DNA from: Mesostigma viride | Lineage: Eukaryota; Streptophyta; Mesostigmatophyceae; Mesostigmatales; Mesostigmataceae | Assembly: GCA_009746045.1 (NCBI GenBank) | Contig: RPFO01000436.1 | Span: 48,501-112,500, forward strand | Reading direction: 5' to 3' | DNA length: 64,000 nucleotides | Shown here: in pieces, positions 22,137 through 32,779 of the stretch | How the letters are laid out: each line of letters begins with the position of its first letter | Numbering within the stretch: the first letter of the stretch is position 1 | The notes under the pieces: model-generated | What the model saw: only the letters and a program-made list of their open reading frames with translations | Database searches by the model: none | What the model was told of the DNA's origin: nothing | Translations under genes and position numbers: made by a program

Positions 22137-25100
22137 CAGAGTGAGATCATACGCCGTATAATACGGTATAATACGGTATAATACGTAATACGCTGGCTTT
22201 GAGCGTATGATTCATACGTTATAATACGTTTTAGCGTATAATGACGTATAATGTCCATGTTCCCAAGAAAAGTCCTTATTTTAGGACCAGTTTGAATTAA
22301 AAAATATATGTGCAAAGATCAAATTTTGACCCTGGCATTTTTACCACTGACAGATAACACACTTTTTGAATTTTGGACAAAAACCTGGGTTCAAATAATT
22401 ACATTTAGTGCCTGAATGGACCCTGGCCCATGGCAGGCCTCAAACCGCGAATTTGGTCAAAATGAGAATTTAGGACCAATAGGACCAATTAGTGTCAACG
22501 CATGACCATGCTATCCACACGGTCCCTTGAGCATCTTACAAGCGCTAGGGGACCCTACGAGGCCTTGGGATGGCGGGGCAGCGTATAACAAGGCCATACC
22601 CTGCTGTGGCTGCCTCTATATATACGCGTGCTTAACGGTGTCACAGATGGTGCAGGTAATGCAATATACGGTTGCATGGTTGCTGAGGTTGCCCGGCTTG
22701 AACATGGCCCACCCCTTGCGGTAAACTTTCTCTAAGCATATGCCAAACCTTCTTTGACATCACGGACATGCTGGCCACCACCCAGCGATGAAAAAACATT
22801 GCATTTGCATTGCAACTAACACATGAATGCAGCCAAATCAAGTTACAGAGCAACGTTGTGCTAACATGCAACGCTTTGTGAGCGAATTCAGGGTGCATGT
22901 AACACGTAAACCATATTGTATATACTGTCTGAGAACACCCTGAACGACTGCAGGCCATAGGACCATGGTTTATAACTAACACATGAGTAAAACTGTTCTT
23001 ACGCATGTGTGTTTTAGCTGCAGCGGACGACGAAGATAGAGACGTAAAAAATTGTATGACGTAAACCAACTATGTGTGACAGTTATGTGCACAGAGAGCG
23101 TCCCCTCTTTTTAGGCATAGCTTACTGACTCAAAACACCACGACAGCGTTGCCAGTTACACTCATGATCTAGGGCACCCCGGCACGTACCTGCTACTTAC
23201 GTCGCCTCATTCAGATGGTTGCAAAAAAGTCGCTGAAATCCGCAGCGAGGTCAGCTTTCCGAGAGCTGAGCGCACCAAAGCTGGCCAACCGGTTCAAAAA
23301 TGATATAAACCACGCTTGTGCTGCGTTCTAGGTCCAAGAAATACCGAAAGTGAAGACCTACAAGGTGCGCTCGCTGCCCAGCCTGAACGTCCCTAAAACA
23401 TGGTCGACAATGGAAATCGGGCAAGAATATCACGGCCCAGGCGCTCCCATGTCAAATACTCCGTTTATAAACTCCATACTATAATCAAAATCGTCCACAA
23501 AAATTTCCTGGCTCGATTCGCACCACCATTGCTAATACACTAACATGTTTGTGCCAAAATCGACCCTCCGCGAGCAGGCGATCTGCGACCCATTTGTGTT
23601 GTGCCGCTGTGCTACAGCGCTACACATAAAAACTTGCGCAGAAAATTTCACAGCCTTTAAGCATAACTAACGACCTTTCGTTTTTGCTACTGGGCGCCCG
23701 AAATGATAAACGCACGTGAAAACGCCGGCCACGATTGTCAGGTCGCCATATCCACCTCAGATCATTCCCGCACCCACTTTTTCGCTCCAAAATCGGTTAT
23801 ATTTTTGGTCGAGGTACCTACTTTCCCGCCATTATACCCGGTACCCGGGTACGGAATCCGGGTACCATGTGCCGGTACCACGGGTCGGGTACATCATGCC
23901 GGGTACGGTCCACATGGGGTACGGTCCATATAGTGACCCCCCCCCGGTACCTCGGTTATAGTAAATTGGTCCTTAATTTAGGACTTTGTCCTAAATTAAG
24001 GACCGTGGGAGGCTTAACAATAATACCGTATTATACCGTATGATGCCGTGTTTTCCGCGTTTTTTTTACGTTTTGCGCGGCTAGGATGCCAGAACGACAG
24101 GGCAACGATTTGAAGCCACAGATTTCGTATCTCTACTATAAGTACTGACCCGTCTGAACTTTCACAATTCGACGCGATCTTATTTTGACATTGTGGTGCA
24201 CAGTGCGCGCACCGTGCGGAGGTGGCCATGGCGACGTGCGTTCCGATAAAATATGGCTAATCCGGCGGGCGACAGGCGAAAAAATTAAGCCGATGGTTAA
24301 AAGTGATGTTCTATTATGATGTTTCATAGCAAGATCTGCACTATTTGCAAATTCGCTGCCTTTGTTGGTACAGATTTGCACGGGGGTCTCATCCAACGTC
24401 AATTTGGCCGCGATGAATAATCTAGCATGTGTGCCTGCGACGGTAGAACTCGACATTCGTGGGTTATTTTGATGCAGCAAGAGCCGTTTAGTAACGGACA
24501 CCATGAAAATAACCTAAGCATCTTCGATCTGCGGCCATTTCCTGTCATTTCTAAAATGATTTCGTTCAGGCCTGCGCGATCCGCGGTTAATCCATCCATG
24601 GCTGGCTGGCTTTTCTTGCGCGCCTGGGTAGGAAATAATGCCGGCCGTGGTACGTTGATTTGCCGCATGTCACCGCCCAGTCTGTTTGCGCTCTTAATGA
24701 ACCTGGCATGAAACTTTTTGCGCCGTTTCTGGGTTTTTCTTGCTATTTTGTTCTCCACTTGTTGCAGTTGTGCTATCAGATTTTCCGCAGCTTTCAATGG
24801 TTTTCCTTACGCTGCGTATGCCATGCTTCCTAAAGCTACCCAGAATTGATCGGGCAGTTATCTGGCTTTGCTACGCTTCCTGTATGGAGGTTTTCACACG
24901 GTAGACATTCTATATTGCGTAGTCAAGGACCCTAGCTGCCTGGGAGCGGCATCACCGTTGCAAGGAGCTGGCGAGCTCATAGACGCCTGTCATGCTCTTC
25001 AGCCTGCTGGAAAACAAGGTTGTTGTATGGAAGGTGAGAATATGTGAGTTACTTATCACATCCCCACCTGTTTAGCCTCCGTGGTTCCCCAACGGGGACA

Positions 25101-25657
25101 CGAGATTAATTAATATTAATTAATTAATTCAGTTAATTAATTAATTAATGCACACCACGAGTCACACACCTGTAGTCACATGCAGCTCAGTATATTCACA
25201 TAGCATCGCACCATGCAAACATACTACATGCATTAATTGTATACTACTGTAGTATTTGCGTGCATGCACAGCCACATATATATATTAAAATATATAATTA
25301 CTTGCATCAAAGTGAAGGCACCCAAGTAAACATAACCAATATAAAGCCACATATATACACATACACACAATTATGCATGCGCACGTTTACATTCTCAGTA
25401 TTACATGCAATACATCGATCGTGTCCACAATATCCACCGTATAGAGTATAGCCGAGGGTAGGGCAACCTTGGATTATGTCCAAAACAGTGTTAAAAACAT
25501 GTGGATTGATGGTGGGTGTCTTAAAATGTGTAAAATCAGAGTATTCTGAGTGTGTCCGTACGAAAACGTATAATACCGTATTATACCGCATTATACCGTA
25601 TTATACATTATACTCCACCGTGACCGTATAACGCGTATAACGTACGATCTCACTCTG
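22137..25657. mobile_element. hAT-like DNA transposon, no transposase seen
   Basis: The ends are inverted: CAGAGTGAGATCATACG on the left and CGTACGATCTCACTCTG on the right. They are flanked by the 8-bp duplication ATACTCGA (22129-22136 and 25658-25665). Subterminal ATACGGTATA-type motifs repeat at both ends and again at about 24020-24045. An 8-bp duplication and CAG-initial ends fit the hAT superfamily. No hAT transposase or dimerisation domain was found, so it is probably non-autonomous. The interior has a GGTACC-rich patch (23815-23955), a 17-bp-stem hairpin (23968-24004) and a TTAA-rich patch (25105-25150). Confidence 0.75.
24136..24797 (-). other. Coding-like stretch inside the hAT-like element
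   Basis: Two overlapping minus-strand frames (24797 to 24399 and 24504 to 24136) look like one frameshifted protein. The first is Lys/Arg-rich and helix-prone (KAAENLIAQLQQVENKIARK), and the second has SSTVAGTHARLFIAAKLTLD. I do not recognise the family. It could be a transposase remnant or a captured host fragment. Confidence 0.25.
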
Positions 25658-26385
25658 ATACTCGAACACAAGGTGTTGCCCCCACACCTCCTTCTTGGCC
25701 ACCAAGGCTGTCGCCAACCTTGGTGCCGATTTTCTTTCCGCCCATGGCCCCCCTCCTGCACGCCGCCACGGCTGTACTGCCGCCCCCGTGTGGCCGCTAC
25801 GGTTTCCCGGCGGACGCAGGGCGGCACCCATGTCGTTCCCCCCGTTAGGGGGGCGGTTTCCAGCGGCTGCTCATTAGGCCTTACGCCCCCGGACCGTCTC
25901 TCACAAGCCCAGGACCCATCACCAGCCCCACCCCCGAGGCTGGGATTTCCCGGCATTGAAACCTTTGTGGCGATAGGCCCTCTACCCTACCAAGGCCTTG
26001 GCTTGGAAACTGCTTATAGCCAAGGCCCTGACCAGGGCTTGTGTTGTTGCTGAAAAGAGGCCTCCCTACGTCCCCTACACCACTCTAAGTACTGACTATC
26101 ATTCACATTGCGCCACGCAGGCCTGCCGGCTGGCGCAGGTACAAGGTGTACTGACTGCCAATCACAGTTGCGCCACGCCTGGCGGCTGGCGCAGGTAACA
26201 AGGTCTAGTGACGTACGTTAGAAGCTACCTAGGCCTGCACTCCGGAACCACACTCAGCCTAGGCACAAAAAGGGCCGGCCGGTGCAGTTCCCTCGTGACA
26301 AGCGCTAGTCTTACGCTACCTACGGCAGGTCGGTCCCCTTTGAGCCCGTCCACGCGTCATATATAAAATGAGCGAAGCTCAGCAA

Positions 26386-26650
26386 TTCATATATATATTA
26401 AAAATATAATTACTTACAACAGAGTGAAATCACTCAAACCAAAGCAAACGCCCAGCTATAAACCTATATACAGAGCCATGTCAAAGCTCTATACTACGAT
26501 AAGACCAATGGAAACGCCTAACGGGAGGAACCTAATAGCCCTGCTGCACCGCAAAATCTGCCCGCGTACGGCATATATATACACGTATACACGTAGTAGT
26601 GCACCAATATGAGGTGCCAATTATTGATCTTAACAACGAGACCGGCTCAC
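26386..26650. repeat. AT-rich spacer with internal homology
   Basis: The sequence 26388-26450 (CATATATATATTAAAA...ATAATTACTT) recurs at about 25275-25335 inside the hAT-like element. No gene is seen between 26450 and 26650. Confidence 0.5.
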
Positions 26651-26808
26651 TTGGTGAGCTATGCTCATTTTATCTATGACTAACCTGCTGAGCGGAGAAT
26701 GCAACGCCGTATAGCACCAAAGGAAAAAATAATTTTAGAAAAAATATTTTTTGTGCTGGCACCCGTACCCCAGCCACCCAGGTAGGGGTTGGCTGGAGAG
26801 GTGGTTGC

Positions 26809-26815
26809 TATAAAG
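26809..26815 (+). promoter_or_regulatory. Possible TATA box in A1 of copy E
   Basis: TATAAAG lies 111 bp before the ORF1 ATG in a GC-richer leader. Because A2 is the same sequence, it recurs at the 3' end of every full copy. Its role is inferred from motif and spacing only. Confidence 0.4.
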
Positions 26816-26925
26816 GGTGGGCTTCCATTCTAGGGAAGCAGGTTGTTTCTTTTGCCTGAGAACCTCAAGTGACCACATCACAAAAAACAAAACGCAATAT
26901 AACACATCAAGCATTATAACCCACC

Positions 26926-28036
26926 ATGACCTCAGTGACAGCCCCAGAGCGGAATTTCATAGCAAAGCTCAAGCAAGAAGCCAGGGAGGGATGCACCCCA
27001 AAGGAGGCCGCAACTGCGGTCCAGAAGATCCTAGGGGAGGGGCATTGGCTAGAGCGGATCCAGAAGCTCAATCCGGGGCGTGCCAAGAACGTCATGGACG
27101 TGTTGGAGAAAAGGGGGTTTGTCAGCGACTGGGATGGGGAGGAGGCCCTGGCCGATGTGCTAGCAGCGCAACTGGGGGAGGCTATTGCAGAGCCGGATCC
27201 ACCAGTGTCAGCAGGTGGGGTGGGAACTGGGGGTGTTCGGTGTTCCCCCTTCGGCAGGTGGAAGCGGAGGGGCGGGGCATGGTGGACCGGGCGCTGGCGA
27301 GGAGGATGGCGCCCCTGGGGCGATCGACCAGGATGTGGCGGACCTAGACCGGAACATAGGTCGGCTGCTGGGCACCGAGACGGGCTATGCAACGCCAGCG
27401 GGAGGGCTTCCATCCCGCCCGGGCAACGCCCGCACTGGCGGAGATATTGGCGACCTGATATCGGCCATGTCGAAGCTGCTGGACCAGGCAAAGACTCCAG
27501 CAACTGCAAGCCTAGCCGCAGCGGCGACTGCTGGCAGGCTGGCGCGCACGAAGGGGGTGGCGCTGAGCGGGCATGCAGTGCCGGTCCTGGTGAGCAACAT
27601 GCTGGAGGCGGTGCTGCCGGGGATGCTGGACTACGCAGAGAGCGTGGGGGGGAAGTCAATCCGTGCATCGTTAATGCTGACGATGCACGGCAGCTCAGCC
27701 AGCGGGGAGAGGAGGATGCTGCTCCTGCAGATGGCAGGAATTCTGGACACGATGGTGACAGAATTTGGCTACTGGGCCACGCCACGCTCCGAAGTAATTC
27801 TGGAGCTGGCAGCAGCCGAGTACCTGGCAAAGCTGATCACGGCATGCCAGCTGGTGGATGTGGGGTCGACAGGGTGGAAGGGGACGCCGTCGGCAATGCT
27901 GCCATTCCAGGAGGGTGGAGCAATGCTGGCGTCTCCGGCGGTGCGGGCGGCGATGAGCATGGGGAAGCTGCAGCACAAGCTGGAGCAGGGTCCCGGCAAG
28001 AAGGGGCAGGGCGGCCCGTCCAACAACAACAAGTGA
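26926..28036 (+). pseudogene. gag-like ORF1 of copy E
   Basis: The start is the ATG at 26926. An 8-bp duplication at about 27237-27244 (GGTGTTC twice) shifts the frame after residue ~105. The remainder is open in the next frame to the stop at 28034-28036, ending in an Asn-Asn-Asn-Lys tail. At the site where B, C and D lack one base, this copy reads VLPGMLDYAE without a break. Confidence 0.8.
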
Positions 28037-28145
28037 GGGAGCGGTGCCGTCTTCCACTACCTCTTCCAGCACCCCTGCCACCTCGTGACTGGTGGCAGCA
28101 GGTACGCTCAGGCCGTAGGCGCGATAGGATGAGTCGGGCTTTTAA

Positions 28146-29865
28146 CACGTCGTTCGTCACTGCACCTATTCTTAGGACTGAGTTCAACTCAGTCCTATTC
28201 TTAGGACTGAGTTTTTGGGTTTCGTAGAAAATTCGCCCAAGTCGGAATGTTTGTCCAAAAAATTCCCTCAAAATTTATTCAAATACTACGTGAAATGACC
28301 TTTCTTAGACATATTTTTGCGATTTTTTTGGATTTTGTTTGGGCGGCTAAATGTACGGTCAAAGTACAGGTGGTAAGGGTACTTTTTCACGTGAAACGTG
28401 AGTTCCGGAAATGCACGACCTAGCCATGGCGGCTTGCGCCCATGCATGCAGTTTACGTTTGCGGACGATTTAGCTGGTAAAACCCAGGAAATAGATTTTA
28501 TATGTCCTAAAGATGACACAAACCAATTTTTAGCTCCCGGGGATGCGATTTACCAGGTGTCGGCACTGCTCTTGCTGGAAAAAACTGCGACCAGGCAGGT
28601 TGACGGAATTGATGACTAAATTTACTTTACGGTGCAGTTCGAAGGGTTTATATGCTTCTTTCTACTTATTATCATGCATGTGTGTAGAATTAAGTCAGTG
28701 GCAGTAAAGATTTGATGATTTCGACCACTCTGTCATGTCATGGTTTGTGTGCCGCAAGTGTCACTTTTGCGGGCACCGCCTGGGCCAAGATAACGCCATC
28801 CGTGCACGGTAAAGCTGAAATATCGTCACCTCATCGTTTTGTTATGTTCTTACATGAGTTTGAGCTTGCAAGGCGCTGTCAGTTTCGAATCTTGATGCGC
28901 TTTCTTGACCGTTGCCTGCCCCTCTCTAAACCCCCCATTTTTTATGATGTTACCAGGCATTTGCCTTACCCTAGTGTACTTTTGCAGTTTTTTAGGCGCT
29001 GTATGGGTTTAAATACCTTCATAGATGTTAGTCATTCTTTTGCTACGTTCATACTGCGTGATTGTATGGCCATGGGCTGCATCCAGCGTGCTTTCAAGCT
29101 TATACGGGTGAGTGAAGAATCTTGGTGATAAACCACTGTCATCATGTGCCAGCAAGTATGTTGGCCATGCCATGGCAAGGCAAAACAGTGTTAGCCATCT
29201 CTATTCTTGTTAAAAACAATTGAAATATGCTTAACCTACCCATTATATTGGTGGTTAAGGCTCATAATAAAACCCTTTGTAGGTAGGTATCAATGCCCAT
29301 TCCCTACGTGCGTGCATAGGCTCTCACACATATACTAAGGTATAATATAACTGCAATGTGATGATGCAAGTATGTTTTCCTGTTATGCTAGAAGGGAAAT
29401 GAGTTGATTGGCATGGTTGGTTGCCACGGTGGTGTGTAGTATGACCGCACTTACATGCTTGCACATTGCTAGCAACCTCGAAACCCATTCTTAGGGCTGG
29501 TGGTTTTTGGTGAGTTTCAGGTAGAGGCTGTGGCCAAATTGAGCCCAGTTTTTTTCCATGTTTCAAGAACTATATTGTTTACACGCCTATATTTTTTCAA
29601 CATGCATATGGATTTTATTGAATTTTCCCAACTCGTCCTTCCACAGAAAATTGCCAAATCGCGAGCATGGGTTGACACCCTTGTAAAATTTTACATGATT
29701 TGGTCAACATATGATTTTTTAGGCATATGCCCAAGCATTAGCATGATATTGAGTGCTCTGATGCATATCAAACATATGGGGTACCCCCCTACCCTTACCG
29801 CTACATGATCTCAAAGTTGGCATACTCAGTCCTATTTTTAGGACTGAGTTTTGACGTACGACGTG
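28146..29865. mobile_element. TTAA-flanked 1.72-kb element between ORF1 and ORF2 of copy E
   Basis: The insertion is bounded by TTAA (28142-28145 and 29866-29869). Its inverted ends are CACGTCGTTCGTCA and, inverted, CACGTCGTACGTCA. The uninterrupted site is present in B, C and D. Next to the ends lie short palindromes built from CTTAGGACTGAGTT. The interior shares segments with the intronic element at 41387-43085 in opposite orientation (28385-28510 matches 42725-42865; 28995-29090 matches 42175-42250). No transposase is recognised. The TTAA target suggests piggyBac- or Kolobok-type mobilisation. Confidence 0.75.
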
Positions 29866-29906
29866 TTAATGCTCGCACACTAGCCTGTCAGACGGCGTTA
29901 AACTGG

Positions 29907-29920
29907 ATGGGGGGGGGGGG
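29907..29920 (+). other. ATG directly followed by a G tract at the ORF2 start
   Basis: The ATG at 29907 opens a frame that ends after ten codons (MGGGGETRLL, stop). The ORF2 frame is open across the tract, one base away, and has no ATG before its conserved start region (PGPLQQAALDG). The tract is exactly 12 G here and 12 C on the complement in copies B (8455-8466), C (14540-14551) and D (near 19888-19899). One extra G, or a -1 ribosomal shift, would join the ATG to ORF2. Confidence 0.5.
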
Positions 29921-30063
29921 CGAGACCCGCCTGCTGTAGATTCAGCCCGTGTGCCCGGGCCTCTGCAGCAGGCGGCCCTAGATGGGATCGATGATGCTTG
30001 CAGGTCCTTTGTCCGCCGGAACGGTGGTTCCGTAGCGGCAATGGCAGGATCTGTAGTGGATGG

Positions 30064-30889
30064 AGTTAGGTTAATATTGTGCGGAAACCTTTTTGCCACT
30101 TGGGCTACTCAGGTTCCGCACAATATTACCCTAACTAAAACCTAGCCTCTTGGGGCGAGGACGAATCACTAGGCTCGGAACACCCGTATGCATGAATATG
30201 ATCGAATATAAGCATCTCGTTGGTGCAAATATCGATATGAATATGATCGAATATGAGCATCTCCTTGGTGCGCATATGATTAGAGCCGGGTGCCAAATCG
30301 GAACGAATTATTCCCCAAATAATCCGCTTCCGAGTGGATTCGAACCTGCGCCCCGCAAGGATCCAGGTCTTAGTTAGGTTAATATTGTGCGGAAACCTTT
30401 TTGCCACTTGGGCTACTCAGGTTCCGCACAATATTACCGGCGATAACCACTCGCCGGACACTCAAGTTCACACCGGTGTGAACTTGAGTGTCCGGCGAGT
30501 GGTTATCGCCGGTAATATTGTGCGGAATTAACCTGAGTAGCCCAAGTGGCAAAAAGGTTTCCGCACAATATTAACCTAACTAAGACCTGGATCCTTGCGG
30601 GGCGCAGGTTCGAATCCACTCGGAAGCGGATTATTTGGGGAATAATTCGTTCCGATTTGGCACCCGGCTCTAATCATATGCGCACCAAGGAGATGCTCAT
30701 ATTCGATCATATTCATATCGATATTTGCACCAACGAGATGCTTATATTCGATCATATTCATGCATACGGGTGTTCCGAGCCTAGTGATTCGTCCTCGCCC
30801 CAAGAGGCTAGGTTTTAGTTAGGTTAATATTGTGCGGAAACCTTTTTGCCACTTGGGCTACTCAGGTTCCGCACAATATTAACCTAACT
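30064..30889. mobile_element. Composite palindromic element P2
   Basis: An 826-bp insertion is flanked by duplicated GATGG (30059-30063 and 30890-30894). The whole element is one near-perfect palindrome centred at about 30476. The order is a 73-bp hairpin unit (30064-30136), a core (30137-30371), a 210-bp palindrome (30372-30581), the core inverted (30582-30816) and the 73-bp unit again (30817-30889). Units begin AGTTAGGTTAATATTGTGCGG. Each core has a box B-like GGTTCGAATCC (30607-30617, and inverted at 30336-30346). It is clearly related to P1 in layout and unit sequence. Confidence 0.88.
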
Positions 30890-32752
30890 GATGGGGGTGA
30901 ATATGCTGAAGGAGCCCCTTACGAACCGTTAGTGGCCGCACGCTTGGCTTTGCCTGGTCCGGGGGAAGGTGGCCAAGTGGATGTGCTGAACTTACTACCC
31001 CCCTCTTGGGGAGCAATTTTGAATGATGAGAGTAGGATGGTACGGACGCTGAGCCCAGCAGAGCGGATCTTGCAGAAGTCGATGCGGATCTCGCGGGGGT
31101 GTAGCATGGAGGAGTCGATCGCGCGGGTTTGCACGGTCTGTGTGGAGAGGGGGATTTTGGGTGGATTTTTTGAGGAGGAGCCGCCTATGGTGAACGGTAC
31201 TTTTGGGGTCGGAAAGCCCGACGGCCGTATACGGCTGATTGTGGACAACCGGCAGGGCAACATGCCACTACCAGATCCTATGCCCGCTTTTTTACCACAC
31301 CTTGGCGTGATTTGCGATTTGCCCACGCGCGCTGGGGAGGATGTTTTTGGGGGCGTATCAGATTTGGATTCGTACTACAACAGACTCCGCCTGCCAGTTT
31401 GGATGCGGCGGTACTGTGCGTGGATGCCGGTGTGGTCGGATCTGGTGGGCCTGAGTGGGGCTCGTCGGAAGGTGTGGCCGTGGATGTTGTGCTGGCCAAT
31501 GGGCAACAAGCTGGCCGTCGCGGTGGCCCAGTGTGTGCATCAGTCTGTGTTGTACCGCTGTGGCCCCAAGCCGCCGTTGGAGGCTAGTCGTGGGCTGAGC
31601 ATCAACATGTCCGCGCTGATCCTGGTGGCGGAGGCCAACGAGGCGGGGGAGACCGTCCGGCTGAGGCTGGAGGAGGACCCTGCTGCGCCCTTGGCGCCCT
31701 CGCCGTGCTTCGAATCTCGGCAGGATCTGGAAGGTATGCATGCTGTGACGATCGATGACCTCCATTTCACCCACTGTGCGTCGGTGGATGGGGTGAATCA
31801 GCAGCTAGATCGTGTTCAGGCTGCCTACGCCGCTGTTGGGCTGGTGCAGAAGTCTGACAAGGTGGTACGGGCGACAGCAGAGCAGACTGGTGTGCAGGCG
31901 GTGGGGGTCATTCACCAAAGGGATGGTGACGTGGTGCCTGTTCCTGAGCGTGTGGTGGCAGTTATCGCCGCTACTCATAGAATCTTAGATCGCGGGTTTA
32001 CATACTACCGCGAACTTAGTTCTGTGCTTGGGAAGTGGGTGTGGATGCATCTGCTGTGCCGCCCCATGCTTTCGGTGTGGTCTGAGACGTACCGGCTGCT
32101 AGCAGCCATGAATGCCTCCCTGCCTGGGCGCCGCTGGCGCCTCCCTGCGGGGGCCCGCCAGGAGCTTCAGGCGGCGATCGACCTGGCCCCCTTTTTGAGG
32201 GCGGCCAGGGCCCGGCCCCTTTCTGACCGGGTCGTCGCAAGTGATGCGAGCGGCTCCGGCGGTGGGGTGGTCTACAGGGACCTGCCTGGGGCCGATTGTG
32301 CCCGGCTGGCGACCCGGCGCGAAGCGCGGGGGTGGCGGACGACAGCTTTAACGTCTGGGGAGGACTGGGACCTGGAGCGCATGGAGGAGGGGGACTACAG
32401 CCTGCTGGATAGTGGCCACTGGCGTACGGCACTGTCCTACCGGTGGCGGGGGCAGCCTAACCACATCAACGTCAAGGAGGCGATTGCTGCGACACAGGGG
32501 GTCGAGTGGTCGTGCCGGACCAAGGCGTGTCGAGGTAAGCGAGTCGTCCGGCTCGTAGACTCCAGTGCTGTGGTGGGGGCGTTTGTCAGAGGGCGGTCGT
32601 CTTCCTACCGCCTCAACCAGCTGGTTCGGCGCTACTGCGCTCTGTCACTGGCTGGCGACATGCAGAGCCACTGGGTCTGGGTGGCTACCGACCACAACCC
32701 AGCTGACAAGGCCAGTCGGCGTGGCGCTTGGATTCCTGACTTGACCCGGTGT

Positions 32753-32779
32753 GGTGACGTGCATCCCAACCCTGGGCCT
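32753..32779 (+). other. 2A-like peptide motif GDVHPNPGP in ORF2
   Basis: The codons read Gly-Asp-Val-His-Pro-Asn-Pro-Gly-Pro between the last RNase H motif and the recombinase. 2A peptides, which make the ribosome skip one peptide bond, follow D(V/I)ExNPGP; here His replaces Glu. The motif is unchanged in B (5878-5904) and D (17864-17890). Skipping would release RT-RNase H from the recombinase. This is inference from motif and position. Confidence 0.55.

Larger units (their letters stand above)
21962..26385 (-). mobile_element. Diverged PAT-like remnant X, split by a hAT-like element
   Basis: The left end (21962-22040) resembles B2 of copies A-E (CAATACATTTCT..., then TTTATTTTACA and TGTGTGCTAGG.TTTATACGG). 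The right end (26355-26385) resembles the outer A1 edge: AAAATGAGCGAAGCTCAGCAATTCAT against AAAATGAGCATAGCTCACCAATTCAT, keeping the TGAGC...GCTCA hairpin. In between, 25666-25956 on the minus strand has a Gly/Arg-rich frame that could be a degraded gag. A tandem duplication (26087-26146 and 26147-26204) lies in the leader. This is an inference from partial similarity. Confidence 0.45.
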
